A stretch of DNA of 64,000 bases from Anisakis pegreffii (Eukaryota > Nematoda > Chromadorea > Rhabditida > Anisakidae), in the NCBI GenBank assembly GCA_035041965.1, contig JAPYMA010002480.1:1-64000 (forward strand). Direction: 5' to 3'. Below the pieces are notes generated by a model. That model was not told where the DNA came from and did no database searches. It worked only from the letters and a program-made list of their open reading frames with translations. Shown here one piece after another: positions 1 through 12,641 of the stretch. Position numbers and translations under genes: made by a program. The stretch's first letter is position 1. Each line of letters opens with the position of its first letter.

Positions 1-2335
1 TCGCTTTCGAACAATAAAATACCTAGGTTCACGGATTCAAACAAGGCTATAGCTTAAAACTGGGCAAAATTTCATGGCACATTGAAAATAGTTTTGATCT
101 TAACAATCCATCTTGCGTTTACTTAATTTTTTGATGAGAATCGTTCAAGAATGTGACAAAATAACTAATGGATGAATGTAAGTGTAAAGACTGACGCCTA
201 AACATGGTGTTAGGCCAACCACATCGAAGTAGGGATGAGATATTTCAAACACTCCTGAGCAATCTCCAAAAATTTTATGGCAGTGAATCGGTGATTTCAG
301 ATTATTTTCATTGGGTATACTGATTGCAATATATGTTTTTAGCAGTTTAGCTGTTCACACGTTCGAATCAAATAAATACGGTTTGGAACATATCTATCAT
401 TACGGCTTTTGAATGCGAAGCGCATAAAGTGTGAGCCCATTGTTATGGAACACCTATCGGTTTGTTTACAGTGACTGTTCTCAATATTCTCTCAAAATGC
501 GCTTCGAAATAATGCCTTTCAAATATTCTGAAATTATGACCCAGACAACGGTGTTTGCTTTCATTAGAAGCACTTTTGTTATTCATTCGAATGAATTGTT
601 ATCTAGCCATAGCGCTTGATTGTGTTAATATATTCAACTATGAAGCTAACTGAAGTTATTATTATTGCTGCAAATAAATGATTCGTTCTGAATTTTTGAA
701 GTATCGCATCAAATCTTGACCGAATCATCTTGTCACTTCTTAATTGCAGTAAATGAACTTCATTTAAACGATTCATCGGTGTTTGGTGACAACTAATACA
801 CACCTGATTTTATCAAGTTATGGTCGCTGATCAAATGCAAAACATGAAGTGTAACCGAAGATATAAGTACGAGAAGTTCTCAAGAATAGTGCTAATAAAA
901 GCCATCTCGCTTTGCAAAACGAGTCTGTGATCGAGAAATCGAGTTTAATTTACATATGATGCACCATCGATAGCAGTTTCGACGATGTGGCGATCTAAAC
1001 GCATTTCGAAGTCCTGACTTTTGTAAGGAAGCTTGACAACAAATCCCAAAGATTTTGATTTGAGAGCGCTTAAAATTTCAGTAATTTTCACGGTTGTATA
1101 ACTCACAGACATTTTTAAATATAGATAGCACCGAAATGAAATTTCAATTCAATCGGAATTCGAATGAATTCACATTTTGAGATTCCGAAATTCGGTATTC
1201 CAACTAAACTTCAACATTTTTCGCTCGATTGCCATCAATGTTTGCGAAACAACAGTCAAAAAATCGTCACTGTTCAATTCGTTGAGTTTATGCATACACG
1301 AAACCAAAACGTTGCCATCATTGTTTCACTGTTATATTATGGTGATGAAAATGCATCAAATGGGAACTATGCATACACAACGCAACACTGCATGCAAATT
1401 CTTCTCTTGTAAGGGAGTACCATTGAATATGATTTATTCATGAATCCTCGCTTGCTGCAATAATTTCGTTCGTTTTAATGTGAACACACGTACGGATTCA
1501 ACTGTTCCCCTGCAGTGTTGAATATTTTATCAAGCCTTAATATTGCATATTCACCCGTTTGGCGCGTATTTTTAATTCGAAACCGCTTTGCCAACGCATC
1601 ATTTGCGATCACGGTGCACTAAATGCACAGGTTTTCGCTCCCAATGACTATTAAATATACTTTCCTTGAACCTCGTTCATCACTTTACGGCAAAAAAATG
1701 CCTGAACTAACTTTTCTCCTGATGAAACCTTTCCTAATTTCAACAAAGAGCTCAAATGACACTCGTTGGCAAAGCGGGTCATTTGGTCGATCGTAGCAAC
1801 ACTAAACATTTCTGCTACTGTTGATTTGAGGACCACCAACGTTGAAAGTCAATTTGTCGAATTTCAAATTAGTAGTTTTGTTTGTTTGTTTGATTTGCTG
1901 ATTTTGTGAATGAAGTGAAATTGGAAATGTCTACTATGAATCATCACGATTGGAGAATCATTCTTAGAAAGCGTACATTTTGTCGGAACGTGTGAAAATT
2001 TTTCATTACTCATTCGGTAACTGTTACGACATGCGGCAATTATCTAGTTCGGATCGTCATCTTTTCGAATTCTGTTTCCTTTCGCGCGTATTTTTCCAGC
2101 TTTCTTAACTTCTTAACTAGTCCTTGCCGAAAGCAAGGAATTCAGAATGAAAACCTGCTTCACTTGAATACGATTGAATTGTCATAATGCACGCATAAAT
2201 ATGTATCATCACTGTGCCATTGAATGCTTATTTTTAAACTGTAATGTTTGCGTTATGCATGAATAAGAGTGGTCTTTTTCAAGGGTTGAATAAGCTGGAA
2301 AGTTAGGCGTAGTTTATGCTTGCCATTCTGATCAT
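1..2335. other. No gene recognised
   Basis: Only short open frames without coding character are present on either strand. There is no conserved protein motif, tRNA or obvious repeat. The last few hundred bases presumably hold the 5' flank of the kleisin gene that starts at 2336, but I could not identify a promoter or a convincing trans-splice acceptor. Confidence 0.5.
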
Positions 2336-5300
2336 ATGGCATTGAACATTCAAAATGCTTTGCATGGAACAGATGAAATGGAAGATGAAGTAAGTTACTT
2401 TTGGAATAAATTATTTTAAAGTTCTTCGATAAATTTTAGATTGACTATCCAAGATGACTGAGTTCATTTACATCCTCAAATATCAAATGGAACGAAAAAC
2501 TCATCTTAGTTTTGCAAAATTCATGAGAAGACATCACAACTTTGACATTTTTACCAATCTACGATTATCCTGAAACTACAAGTTTTAGTAGGTTTGCAAG
2601 CTTAAATTCTTCGGGTTGAGCGCATCTCGTTGTTATCGGAATTGTTCATTTGTGAGTTGTGTCCAGGTTAATCGGACGATCGAGTCTTTGGATTACGCAA
2701 ATAAGCGGATGAAACGGAAATCTTGTCGTCGTTATTCGAGAGCGATTCGAACGCAAGCAGAAGAGGATGAAGAACGTCAGAAAATTCTCATGGAAGCACT
2801 TCACGGTGGTAACACCAAAAAAGGTTCGATTGGATTGTTTCATTTGATTCAATTTATCAGGATTAAGTTAGATTAATTTAATTGGGGTCGGCGCAAAATT
2901 TGAACAAGAATTTTGTCCCGTTTGTTAAACTTTTTGATTGTATTACGTTGATGCATTGAAAATTTTCAAAATTAGCGTAAACTCTTTCGATGCTGAAGTA
3001 GAGTTGCTTCAGCAGCACAAACCGATAAAGACAATGAGATGCGTAAGGCAGAAGCTATCAAAATTGCACTGGCAAAAGCAAAGCAATTGGCCGCACGTGC
3101 TTTCAAAGAGGACATCATTGATCAACTATCAACGGCGGTTGAACAACAACCAATATTTGTAATTTTTTTCCACTTAATCTTTTTCCACTTTCTACAGTTT
3201 CGAGTTTACCATGATGGACTTGTATGCATCAGTTGGTGAGTTTTACTATGTAAATTGCGAATTATTTAAATTCAGCATGCCGGGACAATGTTGGATGCAA
3301 GTGCTCGTGTATATTCGTTTCGAGTGGATGTGACACATTCGGAAGCGTGTGATGTTCGTATGAAACTCGGCGACCGTTAGTCATTTCCTGTTTTAAAAAA
3401 ATCTAATTCATCTGCCAAGTAACAGAAATGGCATAATACCTTCTTTTACGTTAACTGTCAAACGCTCGTATGCGTATGTTTATACATATGAAGAATGAAG
3501 TCGAAGTATTGTTGAGGTGTTTTCTGTCAAAACCGAAGAGAAATGCAACAAGTTGAATGTTGTTGGTAAGTTTATAGGTTTAGATTGATATCTATAATTG
3601 GCTTTGGTCAGTTTCAGCCACAACTAGTAATAAGGCAAATGAGGGTGGTAAACATCAAGCGGATGGGAAGCATGGCCACGGTTCAGAAGGTTCAGATATG
3701 GACACGGATATTGACGCTTCATCGGACGATGGGCCGACGACTCAGAAACAGGCCACGGACAAGGTTAATTGACGATTTCGATTGTCTGTTTGATGAATTT
3801 TGTAATCTAGTCGGTTTATTGCTGAAGCGTTAGAATTATAGGAGGATCGTAAGAAACGCGGCCTTAAAGACGGCGCTAATCGTCTCGAAGAGGATTCAGA
3901 CATCGAAGCAGACGAAGAGCACACACCAGCGAATCTGGATGACTTGGAGGACTTCGATGATCTGGAAGCAACTGAGGAATCTGACCCGGAGAATGAAGAT
4001 ATCTTAATGGAACCGGAACAGTTGATGGAGAAGTTCAGGAAGAAGGCTGATAGCGCACATGCGAAATGCATGAAACGACGTAATAAGGTTCGGTGATATT
4101 GTTTGATCAATGATTGTGGATAGTGTTGAGTGCGTTTTATTTTGGAATTTGATTCTGTGGAAGGTCATCAAAAAATGATTGCTTCTTAATGGATTTTGGT
4201 TTTTAGTTTGTAGGTTGTAATGTGTAATATTTGAATCTTCGTTCATAGTCGAGCGAAGCTCACTTGGGCGAGATGAATTCGAATATGAGAAATTGATGTT
4301 TTACTGAATCAATGGAAGATGGTAGTCAATAGTGTAGTTTAGGTATCAATGGTAACAACGGATACGAATGAATTGGACGATCGTGAGGAAACAGCACAGA
4401 TGTGTGCACATTTGTACAGTAAAGCGACGCATAATTTTGATGAGGGGTCGACGAGTGGTTTATTGATGCAAAATATCACTATTGGTAAGCATGGACGACG
4501 GCTGTTATTGCACAACGACGTGAAGTGTCCACCGGATCCACCGAACGAGAAGGTGAACGCAGACGACTTGCTACCGTTCTACGGTTGGTTTTATTTGCAT
4601 TCTGCTATAAACGCTTATCGAATCGATTCAAATAAGAGGGCGATTGGGAGCTTTTTGATGTGAATATATTATAGAACTTCAGTTGTGTTACGGTAGTGAT
4701 CATTGTGCTTACAATTAGAGAGTTCTTATATGCCTTTGAATTGAAGGTTTGATGAATGATATCGAAAAAGCAGAACCGCCGCCTAGTGCCACTATATTTG
4801 GTGATGACGATGCGTCCACTTCACTTATGGTTGACCCGACAACACAGGTGAGTGTCTTTGGGATTCTGAAATTGCTTCGAGTTTACTCGACTCGTTTTTG
4901 TCATTTTTGTTAAAGATATTCTACGCTTTTGGTTTGTTGATGAGAATTTTTTTTTTTGGTTGTTTGTTTTGTAGCTTCATCCATAAATTTTCGTTGTTTG
5001 AAATGAAACATTGACTGTTCTCAGTCAGATCATTCTCAGTCATGCTTATTTTTGTACTTAAATATTGTTGATATCGGTATTCGTATTCGTTTTTGTTAGT
5101 TGCAGTATGATGAGACACAAGCATTCCTCGGTGCCGATGGTAACGCTACATTCGCTGTTGAGCCGAGTCTGACTGTTCCGGCACATTGTGCTCTCTTGAA
5201 GACAATTAAAGAGTCAATGAAAAAGAATGTTCCACGTTCACCAAAGGATTTTCTCTTCTTCAACAGACTTCGGTTGCAACGTAAATTAGGCATAACTTCG

Positions 5301-8300
5301 GGGAAATTCATGAAAATCTTGGTTAGTTATTATTCGTTTTGTACTGTCGAAACGTTTTATTCGTATAGATGTTTGAAAACTTTCGATGTGTTTGTTCAGC
5401 TGAAGCGTACTCTTCATAGTGACGAATTTTTCAATTGATTTGACCTTATTTGCTGTTTTCTTTATATGAGTCATCTCGTATTTAGATGTCAATGATTTTT
5501 TCGGGTGATTGATTTATTGCAGAAGTTTGTATTGGTTTTGTTTTCAGAGTTCAGTGAAAGAAGTGGAGCCATCGTTGTATTCGTCGCTTGTGCACGCAAT
5601 GTTTACAATACCTCAACGAAGCAAGATCCATGCAGATAGCTCTCGACGTTCGATAGATTCACAAAATTGGATTGGTAACGCTGTGATCGCAGATGAGCTC
5701 GAGCTCTTCGAACAGTCATATGACTGGGTTGTGAATCGAATGAAGTGGGTTGTTTATGTTGAAAAAATTTTTTTTTCTGGACGAAAATACAATATCCGAT
5801 TAGATGTTTTAAACTTTTGATTTGATTTTTGATAATACGTTTTCAATATGATCATTAGAGTTGCTGAGAAGAATGTTTAATTCGACAATCTATCTTCATT
5901 TGTGATAAGATAGCTTGTTGAGGCTTTTGATTGTGGATTTGACGGATATTTCTCGGATGTATGATGCAAATTTCATTGAACTAATTACAGATGGGAGAAA
6001 ATGGAAGATGTTCAAAGAGCTGAAATGTTGAAGTCGTTGGCGGACGAGGATCAAGAATACAATTATTTCTTTGCAAGAAGTGGCGAGCCTGCCTTTCAAA
6101 CGGTTTGTTCGATACCGAAGTCTTTTTCATATTGAATTTTCAGATCAAGACAAACTTACACATCATGATAACAGAAATACATATAAATGTTTCTGAATTG
6201 AGATTGGTTTCATCAGAAATTTTTCAACAATAAGTTTTAAAGGAAGATAATAACGATCCAGAAGAAGATGCATATATATGGTGCTCTGAAGGTGATATCT
6301 CGAACGGAGATTACAAGGTGACCGAACAGGATTATAAAATATTAGCGCATATGTTGGCACAATTCAAAGTGGTGAAAGGCGGAAGTTTATTCACACGAAA
6401 AGGTGATGCACTCAATCGTACACTGGCAGCAATACCAATCTTAACTCCGTACGTTTTGATTTTATTGGTAATCGGTGCATTTTCCTATTGTTTATTTCCT
6501 TATACGTTTTTTCATTCTTTTCATGGAACACTTGGAAGTGTTCGATGTGAAATTTAAGTTCAACGTGAAGAATTGAATAAAGTTTTGTAGCGCAGATTGT
6601 ATGCGTCATTGGTATCCTAATAACCATATGGCCTTCGTTTCTTTGCATTTTTTGGATTTTTTGGAGATGTGTTGCATGAAGAGGTTGTGTGCTTTTGAAC
6701 GAATGGTGAAAAATGTTTTTTGAAGGGCTCGGAAAAGGATTGGCGCATTTGCGGGTCGTAATGCAGAATTCGAAATGACAACAATGCCGTTGGCATGTGC
6801 CCGACGATTAGATATGGATGAAATGGCTGCAGCCGAAGAATTACCAGGGATCGGGGTCAGTGCTCAGGAATCGGGTGGTGATTTGGGTGGGGACGATGGT
6901 TTGAATGATGATTTTTTGAATGAAGCTGATGAGGATATGGCAGACGGAACGGCGAACAAATCTGCAATTGGAGGTGATGATCAGGTGGGTTCGGACGATT
7001 CCAAAGTTTTGTTCTATGAATAGAGTTTTCTATCGTCAATGATTGTGGAAGATTATTTTCGTTGATAGTTTTTGTGTATTTGTATGTGTTTTGATATTAA
7101 TATAACAGTCACACTGTTGTCATTTGCACTGGTATTATTCAAATAGCTATTCTGATTTTTGACACAAAAGGACATTCTGAGTGTGTGAATTGTAATTGAA
7201 TTCACATGAATTTTGCATTCAGCACACGGATGTTAAATCATCGCGAGTTTGAAAAATTGCTCTTGACTATGCTGACATGGGTGAGGTGATATACTATAAG
7301 TGGCATCTACGCATGATGATTGTGATTAAAGGACGTTAGAATTTGATTATTATTATTATTGTCTTCAGGCGAATGCAGTGATAGTGGAGGATGACGCGAC
7401 GGCAGGTCCTGAGCTGTTGGCCACGGATGGTGTTAATCCAAGCACGGCGGTTGGAGATTTGCATTTTCTGGACGAAAACGCGATCTTGCAAACGGTTTCA
7501 TCGCTGATCGCCGACGAGGCACATTGGAAGAAAGCGAAATCGAAATTGGAAACGAGTAGGAATATTCGTTGTTTTAATATTCCATTTCCTATAAACCATA
7601 GCTTGTGGTTGAAAATCCACTTAGTGTTGTGTCAATTCGATGGTGCGGACATTCGAAATTTTTTTGCATTTTTGGCACATTTTGAACAATGATTTTGCAT
7701 GATGGTTTATGCATGTAATTTTTAAGCATAATTTATGAATGTACTTTTTATGTATGTAATTTGTTTATGTAATTCTTTTAGCAAACGTTACACAAAAGCA
7801 GTTGGACGGTGAAGGGAAGAAGAGAGAGCGTGTGAAGGTAAGGGCGCGTTTATTTAGTATTGTTGATTTTTTGGATTAAGCATCCCGATGTTACTTTGAT
7901 ATTTTCATTGTTTAGGTGATTGATGAATTGATTGATTCCATGATTGATCGAGGCACTGAGCGATATTTTCTGATTGTTATGAAACAACTTCTAGGTGAAT
8001 ACATGTGAATGAAACGATATTTTAAGGTGAAGAAAGAGCAAGATCTGAAGCGTGTATTCGAATGGAGTGATGAGGATGATTTGCCTTTGAGTAAATTACG
8101 CGATCGTATCAGCCGTGGCAAAACGTGCGAATGTGTTGTGCCGTAGTGAAGACGATATATTGAGCGCGTCAACAGCTCGTAAAATTCATTTGCGACTCTA
8201 TATGCCTCATTATTTCTGCAAACTATCACACGTTTTCGTTGTAAGTGATATTCGTTTGTTGTGTGGTGCGTTCATTGGAATGTTTCTCGATTTCAGCAGT

Positions 8301-10631
8301 TCTAAATGTTAATTTGCGTGTTTGTGAGAAGCGGGCTTATGAAATTCCTTTTTTCTGATTGTAAATGATCAAATTCAGGGTGAGTGGGGTAAGCTTCGCA
8401 TTAATCGAGCATCATCGGAACCGTTGGAGAGAACTAGTCATGAAGATCGATGGATTGATAGTGTTGTACGGGATATGCAAACGAATGAGGAGCCATCGGC
8501 TGGAAAATCGTGAGTTGTTTTAGTTGGTGAAATTTGAGTGTGTTTGAGGAGGTATCCTTAATGTTTATAAAGTTAATTGCGTTACATTTATGAGCACGGA
8601 AAGGTTGTTTAGGCAGAGAATTATTCGTCTTGTTATGAGGAAATTTTTCTTCATATTTTTTGGAAATTCTTGAATGAAACTGTTCATGGCGTATAGTGTG
8701 CTGCAATATGACACTAATGAAAATAGAAACTTTGCAGTTTCATGGAATTTCTCACATTATTTAATGGATATTTCAATGATGCTGATGAGCATAAGGTTCG
8801 TGCTGGCTCAGAACCGTTCACATACGGATCATCTGGAGATCTCTTTGATGACAACGGCGATGATGGACACACACCGCCAGACGATGACGCGAATAACAAT
8901 GATCCAGTCAGTTGTCGTTGTTTTGAAACGCTTTAGGAAGAATTATTTTTTTTGGATTGAAAAAATTGGTCGAAGTTATATGATTACATGTATTGTGTGG
9001 ACTTAACTGAGTAATCAGATTTTTCTCTGTTCAATTTTTTTTCGAATAGTTTTGTTTCAAATTTCAGATGAATTCATCGAAGAGTGCGCCGTGCTCTTCA
9101 AAACACAATCGGAGTTTCTTCTCTGATGCTGATTCCGATGTCGAAGATGCTGAGGTATTCGTCTACCTGTCTATTTTCGGGTTTTTGTATGTGGCTAGAG
9201 CAGTAATTAACCGTTAATATGTAGGACTCATCCAGCACGAGAATCATTCTACTTATGTGATTTCATCAGTGTTACAGTCAATCGGTTTTTTTAAAATCGT
9301 GAGTCACTGTTCGTTGTGTTTATGAGGTTGCTTTTTGCAGATGTTCGGTGTTAAATATTCGATAAGACAACGACGAATCAATGCTCCAGCCGTGAAGCGC
9401 GCTATTGGAACGGTGCTTGGTGAAAAAGCGGTTTGTGATGTTGTTGATTGGATTGATTCGAACTACTTTTGTTTTTACTTTCTTTTGTTGTCTTAATGAT
9501 AAATAATTGTGAAGGAAGGATCCTATTGCAGTTGGATGCTGACGCGTTGAATGCTCAGCTGCAGTTAGCACGTCGGCTGAATATAGATGAAGTGCGCAGA
9601 TTGGGTGATCAGAATGTTAGTATTGTGAGTGAAGATGGTGGTGAATTGGACCTATCGTTGGTTGATTCTCGCGGTAAATTTGATATCAGCGCCGAAGAGC
9701 ATGAACTTCAAATCAGGGAAGAGGAGGTATTGCGAGTGTTTACTTGGATGCATTTGTTGGGATATAGCTTGCGATTTGAATGTAACAAGAAGTTTTTGAG
9801 TTGTTTCTGACAAATTGTAAAAGAGTGAGCATTACCCTAAACGAATTCCTGAATAAATTCTGAATTTACTCACTTTATCTTAAGAAGAACTTGTGCTTGT
9901 TAAAGGTGGCACAATGAATTTGACTGTGGTTCTCATTGCGGGTTTTTTGAAAATGAGTGTGTTTCTCAGGAGATGGGAGAAGACCCGACGTGCGATATAC
10001 ACAAAGGTGACGTGAAAGTGTCCAATGTGCAGCTGAATGGCAGACATACGTTTTCGTCGCTGTTGGTTCGTATTCCGGACTATTTGACTGGACGAACTGC
10101 CAATGATTTGAATCCAATCAATGCATTCTCTGTGCTATTACATATGTGCAATGAAAATGTAAGTGTCCTTATTCAGTTAGCTTAATGAGTCGTATTTGAC
10201 TACCTGTCGTTTTCCTTGTATTAATAACACATCCGTAATAAGTATTGCAGTAAATGGTAGATATTTCGTCATATTTGCGTTGTATGAATAAGTATTTTTG
10301 AATTCATTAATCAGGATATTGAATGGCGAGATTGGTGAGTGTGTTTATTAGTAAAAGCTATGGTAGTAATTATGATTTGTTATTGGGCAGTGGATTGATT
10401 TAAATTCTTGAGCTGAGATTTTTTTGCTGGGTTTAGTTACAGTCAATGTTATTTACTTAATAAGTGATCGATTGAAATGATTGTGAGAGCTTGATGTGTT
10501 CAGTTAAAATTTTTTTGTTTCAGAACCTTGAGCTGATACAACGTCGTGATGAAAGAAATATGGTGTTACCATCAGCGATGGGTGATTTTACTATAATGCC
10601 ATCAAGAAGAAATAAACGCAAACATCCTTGA
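2336..10631 (+). CDS. dpy-26-like (CAP-H): Condensin I kleisin subunit (CAP-H/Barren, DPY-26-like), 26 exons
   Basis: This is the kleisin that bridges the SMC2/SMC4 heads of condensin I in mitotic chromosome condensation (family knowledge). Phased exons: 2336-2389, 2667-2823, 3031-3158, 3276-3375, 3539-3565, 3618-3763, 3842-4087, 4343-4583, 4747-4847, 5106-5321, 5548-5744, 5991-6102, 6243-6448, 6726-6984, 7369-7555, 7782-7837, 7916-7994, 8043-8090, 8113-8240, 8379-8509, 8738-8906, 9068-9154, 9341-9430, 9532-9726, 9970-10158, 10524-10631; about 1218 aa. Barren signatures are AGTMLDASARVYSFRVD (about residues 115-131), FDEGSTSGLL (about 318) and a C-terminal winged-helix region (about 1026-1210) with NAFSVLLHMCNENNLEL. 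Acidic linkers fill the middle. Vertebrate CAP-H is near 740 aa; the greater length suits nematode DPY-26. The first exon, the 27-nt exon at 3539 and the 8043-8113 junctions are the least certain. The gene class is firm; orthology to dpy-26 rather than a paralogue is inferred. Confidence 0.88.
8091..8112 (+). other. 22-nt GT...AG segment interrupting the kleisin reading frame
   Basis: The upstream frame (DLKRVFEWSDEDDLPL) runs on through this stretch but hits a stop soon after. The downstream frame (AKRANVLCRSEDDILS) opens here. Removing exactly 8091-8112, which begins GTAAAT and ends ATCAG, joins the two frames in phase. That length is below normal nematode introns, so a one-base assembly indel or a recent frameshift is at least as likely. 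Confidence 0.4.
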
Positions 10632-12641
10632 GCTACAACTTGTACTTTAATGGTTATGTGCATCATCATCTTAACTGACCATCCGTTTATTTGATTAGCG
10701 TTTATTAGCCAATTTAGTCGTGAGTTGATTTTCTTCATTTATTCATATGCATGTATACTAATCTATAAAGGTAAATGAGTTGATCTCATGTTCATAATTA
10801 TGGTAATTATGATTGATTGATTGGTGCGACCTCTTGTTTTGATAGCTTATCACATCTGTGAACATTCGCTATCATGGAAGGAGTATGATATGTGATGATA
10901 TTCCTCCCTTGATGAAACGTTATTATTAGCTTGTGTTATCACATTTTCGTTGATGTGCTTTAATCATCTTATGACGTGAACTTGTACCAATACCGTATTC
11001 CATTGATTATATAATGTTTCGCTGTAAATGTATCGAAACACCTGTGACTATTAATGATTTCATTTGTTCACTGTAATTTTATGATCATTGCATGTTTGGG
11101 TAGAATCGATTCAGTTTATATTGGAACTGCCTCAATGAATGATAGTAATTCTCATACGAATTGATTGGACGATTTCAATACAAAAGTTTGCAGTAATGAG
11201 TAGTGACCAGTGATGTATTTGTTTGCTATTTAGTTACTGGTTAAACTGTTGCCGTGGACCATATGATGTGAAGTTTCGTATCGTGAAAAGAAAACGTTTC
11301 CGAATGGTATTATTGAATTAATTGCTTGACTTAGCTTGGTGTAGTTTTATTATGTTTTCATTTATATCCTGTGCGGACGTGCTTGATCGTAACTAGAAGC
11401 ATTTAACTATAATTTTATTTGCTTCATTACATTTTGCTTTTCAGCTCTTTGTCGTATCTCGCAAAGCTTTCCACTGTTACTGAGTGTCAAAGGATTGAGA
11501 AAATCTGCTGAAAACAATGTTATTCGTTTCGTAACCGTTAAAAAATGTAAAATTCGAGGCAAGATCTCATTTTAATGAGTTTTGGTTTGTTGTCGATTGA
11601 AATTTTTGATAGGATGGTATCGTTTCTTTTTTTGCTGGAAATGTAGTATTTTATCGAGTCCGTATGGATTTTATGAACGATTCCGTATGTACAGTGTTAC
11701 ATTTTCATTCATTTATCATGTGTACATTGATTTGTTTATGCACGTAGCCAATGTGAAATAATTGTTTTATGATCACGATTTTTATGATGCTCTTGATTTG
11801 TTTTTTCATCGTTTCATATTTTAGAAATACAAAAAATATCATTTCATTCATTCATTCCGTGTTATTATTCACATAATACAACAACCGATGAGAACACTTC
11901 AATTGTGAGAAGTTTTTGAAATTGCTTCCGTTCCAAAATGTTACTGGTATTCTAAAGATTGAAATTTCTGTCACTCCGATCAATCTACTTCTCAAAACTG
12001 AATCAACGAGTCTCTGAGCTTGATCCCGCATGCTTTTCCGCACGAGCGCTGTGCTCTACAGTCATATCTCTCGTCCAACTCAGACTTTGTGAACGCTGAA
12101 TGGCTCGAAGTACTGCATAATGAGGTACTCGCATAGAGACAACAAGCAATCGGCATTTTACAAATCACATGCAAAATATCGCTCGAAAATACACATAATA
12201 ATACAAAGGGAGGCAATCGAATAAGAAAATATCCAAAAGGAATGGAAACTAACTTAATGACATTCTCGAAGATTCGAGATGATCAAGTGACAACGAGGAT
12301 AAATGTACGAGAATAACAACTGAGCGATTTGTTTGGGGAAATCCACCCTGAAATGTAGAGTTCAGGTGATTCATTCAAGTAGATTCATTTGCAACGTATC
12401 AGTCAACTTAAACAGGTAGCTTTGGGATGGTTTTTATTGTGGATAAATAATGTGGAGAGATAAATGATAGAAATATCAGTCGTACACGATCTATGCAGTA
12501 GAGATTCATGTGATGTGGAGGTGAATGAATGACTTCGATGAGAAGCAATGAAATTTAAACCAATCAAAGTCAGGAGAATCGGAATGGAAAAATTGTGCGA
12601 ATCATGGAGGAATTTATTCATAAGTATGCCTTTAGATTGCC
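10632..12641. other. No gene recognised downstream of the kleisin
   Basis: This holds the 3' flank of the kleisin gene followed by AT-rich sequence. Short minus-strand frames at 11852-12216 have no motif I recognise. No tRNA or transposon signature was seen. Confidence 0.4.

Noticed and set aside
3198..3234. Possible kleisin mini-exon after the acceptor at 3197
   Set aside because: No frame links it to both neighbours without a stop; skipping from 3158 to 3276 is in phase and gives the expected Barren sequence.
3742..4110. 122-codon serine-rich minus-strand frame
   Set aside because: It is antisense to the acidic kleisin exon 3842-4087; GA-rich acidic codons give serine-rich antisense translations.
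4250..4300. Possible kleisin exon after the TTCATAG at about 4247
   Set aside because: It runs into a stop with no good donor, and 4087 splices in phase directly to 4343, restoring the expected motif order.
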